From positions 1 through 21,301 of the IMG/VR virus record IMGVR_UViG_3300030118_004504: a DNA stretch of 21,301 nt; one strand, written 5' to 3'. Both the position numbers and the translations under genes were made by a program. Numbering within the stretch: the stretch's first letter is position 1; every line of letters begins with the position of its first letter. A model generated the notes under the pieces. The model did not search any database and was not told where the DNA came from. It was given only the letters and a program-made list of their open reading frames with translations. This stretch comes from a virus. Of this stretch, positions 7,838-13,331 are shown in pieces.

Positions 7838-8848
7838 TTATCCTTGTGTTTGATTATCTAACATTTCTTCTTGTTTACCAAATTGATAAACATCTGCTTC
7901 TCTGATCTCAATACCTATGTATTGACATATTTTAGAAACTATATTCGGTTCATCCGACAAAGGTAATTCGAAGTCTTGATAATCGGATTGACTGCTATCA
8001 AACTCTGGACTACCTGTTGTACCACCTACATTTAAATATGTCCATTTAGGTGGTAATGGATATCGTATATATTCTGCACTAACTGAACCGTTTTGTGTAA
8101 TGGTTTCAGGATAAACAGTAATCGTATTACCTAGTTGTCCTGTATCACCATCTCCTGTAATTTTCGTCGTAGCCCCACCTAATACGTAAGCTGGATACCC
8201 TAATGAGGGTGCTGTTAGTGGGGAATTATTTAAATAAAATATTTTGTTTTGATTAACTCTCTCTACCTCAACTATACCAGCTGTTGTGAATATTGCATAA
8301 GAATTTCCTACAGTTGCTGCCGCACCAAATGGATTTGCTGATAAGGTTAACTGGGTATTGCTATCTACACTCACAACGTATGCGCTTGTACCGCCATAAC
8401 TACCTGTAGATGTATTTACTACATATTGACCCGCTTTAACGATGCCAGTTGTTACAAAAGTTGCGTTTGCGTCTATAAGTTTATTTGTTGCTGATCCAGT
8501 TGTGACTGCACCAGAAATATAATTAGGATAATAATTTACTTTATTTATAAAGTAATAATCATCAGGTAGATTATAAAAGTTACTTGCTTGTTGTTTTAAA
8601 GATTTAGTTACTGAAAAACTATCAATAACCTCAACTAAACTTTTAACTATATCTGCATATCCTGTACCTGAAACACGTTGATTTTCTTTTGTAATCCAAT
8701 TATTGTATTGATAAAAATAGTTTTCAAACAAGTCCATTTGGGCTTGCTGTGCGTACAAGTTAAAATCTTGTGGGGAAACATACCCGTAATTGTTTTTATT
8801 AGCTATTGCTAATACTGTGTTTCGGACACTGTTTATCATTACACCCAT
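7838..8848 (-). CDS. Second tail adaptor/ring-type protein with inserted beta module (336 aa)
   Basis: The N-terminal 90 residues are helical (NSVRNTVLAIANKNN, SPQDFNLYAQQAQMDLFE, FYQYNNW), a signature I associate with tail-connector proteins of marine Bacteroidota phages. A beta region follows (LPDDYYFINKVNY; later YIRYPLPPKW), and a helical C-terminus (PNIVSKICQYIGIEIREADVYQF). Between about residues 113 and 189 a Gly/Thr/Ala-rich beta module is inserted in the second domain. A TTG at 8869 would add seven residues, but that codon falls inside the proposed promoter box, so I chose the ATG at 8848; the ATG at 8839 (MINSV) is also possible. It opens a transcription unit behind a terminator and overlaps nothing. 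Function as a ring/adaptor is inferred from fold plan and neighbours. Confidence 0.68.
   Translation of the reverse strand: MGVMINSVRNTVLAIANKNNYGYVSPQDFNLYAQQAQMDLFENYFYQYNNWITKENQRVSGTGYADIVKSLVEVIDSFSVTKSLKQQASNFYNLPDDYYFINKVNYYPNYISGAVTTGSATNKLIDANATFVTTGIVKAGQYVVNTSTGSYGGTSAYVVSVDSNTQLTLSANPFGAAATVGNSYAIFTTAGIVEVERVNQNKIFYLNNSPLTAPSLGYPAYVLGGATTKITGDGDTGQLGNTITVYPETITQNGSVSAEYIRYPLPPKWTYLNVGGTTGSPEFDSSQSDYQDFELPLSDEPNIVSKICQYIGIEIREADVYQFGKQEEMLDNQTQG
7841..7845 (-). promoter_or_regulatory. Shine-Dalgarno AAGGA for the gene starting at 7834
   Basis: The order on the minus strand is AAGGA, six bases that include the upstream TAA stop, then ATG. This is the second of only two good Shine-Dalgarno sites I see in the window. 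Re-initiation by the ribosome finishing the upstream gene is likely. Confidence 0.55.
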
Positions 8849-8866
8849 AACTAAAATTTGTTTATA

Positions 8867-8874
8867 CAAATATA
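8867..8874 (-). promoter_or_regulatory. Putative Bacteroidota-type -7 promoter box TATATTTG
   Basis: The box is an exact TAnnTTTG match just after the terminator T-run and 18 bases before the ATG at 8848. I see no TTG -33 box at the usual distance. Its place between a terminator and a gene start makes it the best-placed promoter in the window. Confidence 0.55.
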
Positions 8875-8877
8875 AGT

Positions 8878-8908
8878 AAAAAAAAAGGAGCCTAATTGTT
8901 TAAGCCCC
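8878..8908 (-). terminator. Strong intrinsic terminator after the 108-aa gene
   Basis: Reading the minus strand, GGGGCTTAA, loop ACAA and TTAGGCTCC form a 9-bp stem with two G-U pairs, followed at once by nine T. It lies about 24 bases after the stop at 8932 and just before the TAnnTTTG box of the next gene, so it separates the head unit from the tail unit. Confidence 0.85.
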
Positions 8909-8931
8909 TTCTAACTCTCCGTTAAGTGATG

Positions 8932-9258
8932 TTACGCCCAAGCTTCTTGTAATTGAGCTACTCCAGTAATTACATACTTTGGCTCAAGCACATAGAAAGG
9001 CTTCGTCCAGCTTGTAGCTAAAGCTTCTTCAATAGCATCTACGACACTATTTACTTGTTCTTTAGTTTTTGCTGCGTCAGAAGCTGTAGTGGCTGTTAAT
9101 CTAACTCCTAGTACTTCAGCTGCACCTGTTGCTGTATGGCCCGCTATGTTGAAAAGAATATCAACTTGTGTGTTTGAACCAGCTTCAACAGTTATGATGT
9201 TGTTAATAGGAATTAAATAATGCGCATCACTAAATGTGATTTTTAGATATTTTACCAT
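8932..9258 (-). CDS. Small conserved phage protein of unknown role (108 aa)
   Basis: The protein begins MVKYLKITFSDAHYLIP and has a beta-rich first half, then a helix (about 65-85, KTKEQVNSVVDAIEEALATS), then a short beta end (EPKYVITGVAQLQEAWA). I recognise this type as a small protein often found behind the capsid gene of marine phages, but know no function. A TTG at 9285 keeps the frame open; I prefer the ATG at 9258, because the nine extra residues are low in quality and the TTG is only a few bases from the promoter-like box at 9291-9298. It sits between a promoter-like box and a strong terminator, so it could be made separately and in large amounts, as for a decoration or minor virion protein. 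That role is inference. Confidence 0.7.
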   Translation of the reverse strand: MVKYLKITFSDAHYLIPINNIITVEAGSNTQVDILFNIAGHTATGAAEVLGVRLTATTASDAAKTKEQVNSVVDAIEEALATSWTKPFYVLEPKYVITGVAQLQEAWA

Positions 9259-9290
9259 AGTTAAAAAATTTAATGGGTTAAACAATACAG

Positions 9291-9298
9291 CAAAGATA
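9291..9298 (-). promoter_or_regulatory. Putative -7 promoter box TATCTTTG
   Basis: The box matches TAnnTTTG exactly, lies just past the stop of the 251-aa gene and is 32 bases before the ATG at 9258. The same TATCTTTG occurs at 20208-20215. No clear -33 TTG is visible. Confidence 0.5.
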
Positions 9299-9304
9299 CG
9301 CTTT

Positions 9305-10060
9305 CTATTTATCTTTTTTTAGACGTTTTTGCAAGTGTTTATATATCTCCAAACCTGCGTCACTTTGCATATAACTTGCAACCGCATAATCTGCATCGTC
9401 TCCAAAAGGTACAGTCAATAACTTCTTTTTATTGTTAGGTAAATTAAAGTATACATCTTTGTTGTTATTTTTATATACTAAGTAACCATTCATAAAAAAT
9501 TGTTTAACCTCATCCTGTAATTGTAACATTGGGTCATTTATTGTATCAATAAAATCAATAGGGTTTTGTTTAGCATAAATTAATATGTCTCTTTTAAGTT
9601 GAGGTATTGTTAATTTTTCTACCTGAGCACCCATTAAGACTCTGCAAACCGATAGCAGTTGATCTACTTCCATAGACTTTGCTATAACTAAAGCGTCGAC
9701 TTCAAGCTCTACCATTTCTAGTTCTTCTTGTGCGTCTTTGCTTTCATCGATTTCTTCGAATATCATACCGTTAGATGGGTGATAATGTAAAAACTGTTGT
9801 AATACTTGATTTTCTCTTGGCACAAACAACATGCCGTCTTCAAACACTACAGGCTCTAAAATAGCATTACCATCTTGCTCATCTTCAAATGGGCTTTTTT
9901 GATTTCTAGCATATCTTAATGGTCTATTAATACCTTTATCTTCATCAAAATATAATAAGGGTGAACGTGCAGAGTGACGTGAGCTTAACATGTAAGCTAG
10001 TGGGGATTTGCCTCCTTTTAATCTATAGGCTTTGGCTTTATGTACTTTATTTTTTTTCAT
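9305..10060 (-). CDS. Conserved phage protein of unknown function next to the capsid gene (251 aa)
   Basis: The N-terminus is basic (MKKNKVHKAKAYRLKGGKSP, residues 1-20). A central stretch reads ARNQKSPFEDEQDGNAILEP, then VVFEDGMLFVPRENQVLQQF and LHYHPSNGMIF (residues 51-101). It is followed by an acidic helix (about 102-125) and a segment at 130-170 (KLTIPQLKRDILIYAKQNP) that resembles a small helix-extended-helix nucleic-acid-binding fold. The C-terminus has KKDVYFNLP-like and GDDADYAVASYMQS stretches. I recognise the overall pattern from uncultured marine phage genomes, always in the head region, but know no role. It has no signal peptide. It starts behind the TTCG-loop hairpin that follows the capsid gene, so its level is probably lower than that of the capsid. 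A head-completion or connector role is possible, by position only. Confidence 0.75.
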   Translation of the reverse strand: MKKNKVHKAKAYRLKGGKSPLAYMLSSRHSARSPLLYFDEDKGINRPLRYARNQKSPFEDEQDGNAILEPVVFEDGMLFVPRENQVLQQFLHYHPSNGMIFEEIDESKDAQEELEMVELEVDALVIAKSMEVDQLLSVCRVLMGAQVEKLTIPQLKRDILIYAKQNPIDFIDTINDPMLQLQDEVKQFFMNGYLVYKNNNKDVYFNLPNNKKKLLTVPFGDDADYAVASYMQSDAGLEIYKHLQKRLKKDK

Positions 10061-10080
10061 TTTATTAAATTTAATTTGCG

Positions 10081-10116
10081 TTAAAAATAAATTCTACCCC
10101 CACCGAAGCAGGGGTA
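10081..10116 (-). terminator. Hairpin with TTCG loop after the capsid gene (partial terminator?)
   Basis: Reading the minus strand, TACCCCTGC, loop TTCG and GTGGGGGTA form a 9-bp stem (two G-U pairs) closed by the very stable C(UUCG)G loop. The run after it, GAATTTATTTTTAA, is T-rich but broken. It starts about 16 bases after the capsid stop and may end most transcripts or protect the capsid mRNA 3' end. Confidence 0.65.
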
Positions 10117-10131
10117 AAACTTATGTAAATA

Positions 10132-11592
10132 TTAATCCTTAAATAAGAAGAAGTTGTTAGCACCTAATGTACAAACAGCTCTTTCAGATAAGAAATTAAC
10201 TTCCATCGCGTCAAGGTCAGAAGTTCTTGCACCACCAGCTGAACCAGTAATCCAAGTTTTATATCTTCTATCCTCAGTTTCAGAAGCTCTATATCTCACA
10301 TGTAAGAATGGTCTCTTAGCGTTTTTACCAAGTATTTGGTCATAAACTGTAGTAGAACCAGCAGGTACTAATAACCCGTTGATAACTCCACCACCTAAGT
10401 CACCTCTCATTGTAGGATCGTTTAGATATTTCCAGTCAGACTTGTAAAAATCATAACCTCTTCTAAATCCTGTAAATCCAAGATTTAAAGCCATGTCTTT
10501 ATCATTGTCAAATAAACCATATGAAGAACCGCCAGCTCCGTAAGAGTTTTGAGTTGCTAACATATCGTCAATGTCGAATGAAAACTGTCTGTCTACGAAA
10601 ATTACGTTTTCTTCAATAGAACCTTGCTTATCTAGTCTTTGGATAATGCTATCAAATTGAGCTAAGTTTTGTGGGTTTCCACCTCCAAATACATTACCTC
10701 TGTCTTCAACAACATAGAATACACCATCAGAACCGTTAAGGTTTGCTGCTGATAAACCAGCACCAACTCCTTGCAAGAAGTCACCTGCACCTGAACCTGC
10801 ACCTGCTGGCACTGCTTCGAGCATAGCTGTTTCTAAGTAATCTTCAAATTTTAATCTTGTGTCATGCTCAGATTTTAAATACCATAAATATCCGTTTACT
10901 CCGTCTTCTCCGGAAATTTCAATCCAACCAATTTGTGCCATATCAGAACCTGATACAGAATACTTATCTTTGATAATAATTGGTTTGTTGTCGAATATTA
11001 AATCATCTGATTCATTTGAGCCTACCATTCCGTTTGTTCCTTTATTGAACTCAGAACCATAAATCCAAATATCACACGCTACACCTGCGCCCATTGCTTG
11101 TCCTGTTGCTTCATAATAAGCAATAGTTACTACATTAGGGTTACCAGCTGTTGGAGCTACTGTAACAATACCTTTATTGTGTAAGTTTGAACCTGGTGTT
11201 TTATCAGAAATCATTACCGTTTGTCCTACTCTTAATACTGCTTTTGCACCACCTGCTAGAGCTGGGTTAAAGTTTGCTGTAGTGTTAGGGATAGTCCAAA
11301 CCGCACTTCTTGTACCAGCACCTGCTGCTGAACCTGATGTACAATCTTGGTATTTTACATGTAATCTACCTTGCTCTGCCCATTTGATAAGGTCAGAGTT
11401 TGAAGGCATTTCAGCGCCTACCATTCTTAAGAATGATGCTACTGTTCTGTTACCATATCTTTCAAATTCTTTTTCATATGTATCTGGTAGATACTGATTC
11501 AAGAAATCAAAATTGGTAATATAATTTGTACTTAGTGGCACCTGCTGTGCAGATGGTTGTAAGTCAAATCCTGGGACTGCATTTACTGCCAT
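10132..11592 (-). CDS. Major capsid protein, HK97 fold (486 aa)
   Basis: The protein has the size and order of a crAss-like/marine-phage major capsid protein. The N-terminal part has FLNQYLPDTYEKEFERYGNR and TVASFLRMVGAEMP (residues 30-63), a pattern I associate with capsid proteins of this group. A small beta domain follows (about 75-185, with TVMISDKTPGS and IVTVAPTAGNPNVVTIAY), then helices and beta strands through the C-terminus (VNFLSERAVCTLGANNFFLF). The start ATG at 11592 begins MAVNAVPGFDLQP. It has no strong Shine-Dalgarno, only an A/T-rich leader. It lies 21 bases after the scaffold-like gene and is followed by a stable hairpin, fitting high expression. HK97 fold assembly as pentamers and hexamers of the head is known of the family; cleavage of the N-terminus cannot be judged here. 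Confidence 0.85.
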   Translation of the reverse strand: MAVNAVPGFDLQPSAQQVPLSTNYITNFDFLNQYLPDTYEKEFERYGNRTVASFLRMVGAEMPSNSDLIKWAEQGRLHVKYQDCTSGSAAGAGTRSAVWTIPNTTANFNPALAGGAKAVLRVGQTVMISDKTPGSNLHNKGIVTVAPTAGNPNVVTIAYYEATGQAMGAGVACDIWIYGSEFNKGTNGMVGSNESDDLIFDNKPIIIKDKYSVSGSDMAQIGWIEISGEDGVNGYLWYLKSEHDTRLKFEDYLETAMLEAVPAGAGSGAGDFLQGVGAGLSAANLNGSDGVFYVVEDRGNVFGGGNPQNLAQFDSIIQRLDKQGSIEENVIFVDRQFSFDIDDMLATQNSYGAGGSSYGLFDNDKDMALNLGFTGFRRGYDFYKSDWKYLNDPTMRGDLGGGVINGLLVPAGSTTVYDQILGKNAKRPFLHVRYRASETEDRRYKTWITGSAGGARTSDLDAMEVNFLSERAVCTLGANNFFLFKD

Positions 11593-11613
11593 AATTTTAA
11601 TTATTTTAAATGT

Positions 11614-12750
11614 TTAACTTTTTTTAATACTTCTAATTTTGAGTCCTCTTCCACTACTTTGGTTACCAATGCTTCTGATTTTACGCCCATCTTTTATTGT
11701 AACTTGTGGTGATTGTCTCATTTCCATATTAATGTTTTTTGATTTTTTGGTAACATTATCTACGGCTGAGGAAACACCTTGGTCAAAAAAGTATTGCGCA
11801 AACTTTTCAGGGTTCATCGCTACAGCTAAAGCTTTATGATATCCAGCTGCATCTTTCATTAAGCCTTGTTCATCAGTATACTTTTTGACAAAATTATTTA
11901 TGTCGGACTGAGTATTTGATAGCTCTTCGAAAGTACCAGGCTTATAGGTATATTTATTTTCTCCTAAAGTAAAATCAAAACCTTTGAAATCACTATTAAA
12001 AACTTCTTTAGTTTTCGTTAGAAAATAATCATAGCGCTTTTCTGCTGCTTCCTTAATAGTTTTAGATTCGTCGATATATTTCTTGTAAGCATCTAAATTT
12101 TCTTGTTGATCTGCAGATAATCCATCCCCACTTGACTCAAGAGGAACTTTATACTTATCTTTTTGTTCGTTCAAAAATTTTCTTGCTTTTGCAAGCTCAC
12201 GTTTCTTTGATAGTTTTTTTCTCTTGATATCTTTGGGTTCATCTAGTTCTTCATCAAAACCAAATTTATCATCCATAATATCTTGAATATCTATTGCATC
12301 TAACCCTTCTTCGTTATATGCTATATATTCAGCTATCAAAGAATCATCATCCATGGTGTCAAAATCTCTTTGTGTTTTATAGAAATCTTCAATACCACGG
12401 CCCGTTTCTTGTTTGTATTTTAAATACATTGAAACGTCTTCAGGTAATTCGGGAGCTGATTCTTTTTCAGCTAACAAATCATCTACTGAAGTTATCTCCT
12501 TGTCATACCTATTTTTAATATATGTAAGAACGTCTTCGTCATTTAACTCTGACGAGGGAGCTTTTTCTTCATTCACTTCTTCGGCTACAGGTTCCTCTTT
12601 CTTTTCTTCTTTCACTTCTGTCGCCTCAACCTTTTCAGGTTCTGCTTGAGAGTCTTCAAACTTCTCTTCATGTTTTTCAAGAAGTTCTTGTTCAATTTCA
12701 GCTTTAGACTTTTCTTCAGACAAGCCTACGTCTTTTACTTTTATTTCCAT
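11614..12750 (-). CDS. Probable capsid scaffold protein (378 aa)
   Basis: Residues 1-70 are highly acidic and low in complexity (runs such as EVKEEKKEEPVAEEVNEEK). The middle (70-200) is Asp/Glu-rich helix, with a basic patch at 174-200 (KDIKRKKLSKKRELAKARK). The last 35 residues are basic (KDGRKIRSIGNQSSGRGLKI). An acidic, coiled N-terminus with a basic, capsid-binding C-terminus, encoded directly before the capsid gene, is the usual plan for scaffolding proteins that shape the procapsid and leave before DNA packaging. No protease signature is seen, so it is probably a scaffold only. It is preceded by a TAnnTTTG box in the 44-base gap and spaced 21 bases from the capsid gene. Scaffold sequences are poorly conserved, so the call is by composition and position. 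Confidence 0.72.
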   Translation of the reverse strand: MEIKVKDVGLSEEKSKAEIEQELLEKHEEKFEDSQAEPEKVEATEVKEEKKEEPVAEEVNEEKAPSSELNDEDVLTYIKNRYDKEITSVDDLLAEKESAPELPEDVSMYLKYKQETGRGIEDFYKTQRDFDTMDDDSLIAEYIAYNEEGLDAIDIQDIMDDKFGFDEELDEPKDIKRKKLSKKRELAKARKFLNEQKDKYKVPLESSGDGLSADQQENLDAYKKYIDESKTIKEAAEKRYDYFLTKTKEVFNSDFKGFDFTLGENKYTYKPGTFEELSNTQSDINNFVKKYTDEQGLMKDAAGYHKALAVAMNPEKFAQYFFDQGVSSAVDNVTKKSKNINMEMRQSPQVTIKDGRKIRSIGNQSSGRGLKIRSIKKS

Positions 12751-12766
12751 TAGATTTAATTTTTTA

Positions 12767-12774
12767 CAAAGTTA
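12767..12774 (-). promoter_or_regulatory. Putative -7 promoter box TAACTTTG
   Basis: The box is an exact TAnnTTTG match in the gap between the PAP2 gene and the scaffold gene, 16 bases before the ATG at 12750. It would drive the scaffold-capsid pair, which must be made in large amounts. No -33 TTG is found at the usual distance. Confidence 0.5.
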
Positions 12775-12794
12775 TACAATTATTTATATTTATT

Positions 12795-13331
12795 TTAGAT
12801 GGTTTTGTAGTGGTTATACAAATCCATCCCTAGCTTTTCACCAGTGCTTTTATCTGATTCGTAATGAACATTTGCCATTATTCTACTTTTAGATATATTT
12901 TTAGCAGCCTTTTCAAACTCTGGTGTCATTTCTGGAAACATATCACTCAAGACTTCTTTTAATAAAAAAGCTTGTGCTGAATGTCCTGAAGGAAAAGCAG
13001 GTGTTTGGGCTGATGCCATTTTAACAAATGGTAAATTGATTGAAAATTTTTTAGCAACTACATTTGGTCTTTTTCTATTATGATAATTTTTTATTTTCAT
13101 GATCGGCTTTCTACTTTCAACAATTATTTTTTGCACTAATTTATTAGGAAACTTTCTTGTTCTATTTGAAAATAAATTCTTAAAAACTTTAAATATATCA
13201 TCAAACTTGTTAGCAAAACTTTTGTCCATGGGTTTTGACAAAAGAGATTTAATTTCTCCAAGTGTTTTTAAAGAATTATCGGGTGGGTATTTTACAGTTT
13301 TGTATTTATGCCAGTTAAAATTATCAAACAT
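12795..13331 (-). CDS. PAP2-superfamily phosphatase (178 aa), soluble, in head module
   Basis: All three signature motifs of the PAP2/class A acid phosphatase-vanadium haloperoxidase superfamily are present and intact: K81-x6-R88-P89 (motif 1), P114-S115-G116-H117 (motif 2) and S149-R150-x5-H156-x3-D160 (motif 3). In this family His117 is expected to help protonate the leaving group and His156 to be the phosphoryl-accepting nucleophile. The substrate could be a phosphomonoester, a nucleotide or a lipid phosphate. The protein has no signal peptide and no obvious membrane segments, unlike most lipid phosphatases of the family, and it lacks a large N-terminal domain. It begins in a TAATG junction with the portal gene, so it is translated with the packaging genes and is followed by the scaffold gene. 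A virion or lysis role is possible; no function in phage assembly is established here. Confidence 0.85.
   Translation of the reverse strand: MFDNFNWHKYKTVKYPPDNSLKTLGEIKSLLSKPMDKSFANKFDDIFKVFKNLFSNRTRKFPNKLVQKIIVESRKPIMKIKNYHNRKRPNVVAKKFSINLPFVKMASAQTPAFPSGHSAQAFLLKEVLSDMFPEMTPEFEKAAKNISKSRIMANVHYESDKSTGEKLGMDLYNHYKTI

Noticed and set aside
8849-8869. TTG start adding seven residues to the adaptor protein
   Set aside because: The codon falls inside the TATATTTG promoter box, and ATG codons at 8848 and 8839 are better placed.
9259-9285. TTG start adding nine residues to the 108-aa protein
   Set aside because: The extra residues look unlike the rest, the TTG is only six bases from the promoter-like box, and the ATG at 9258 has a typical A/T-rich leader.
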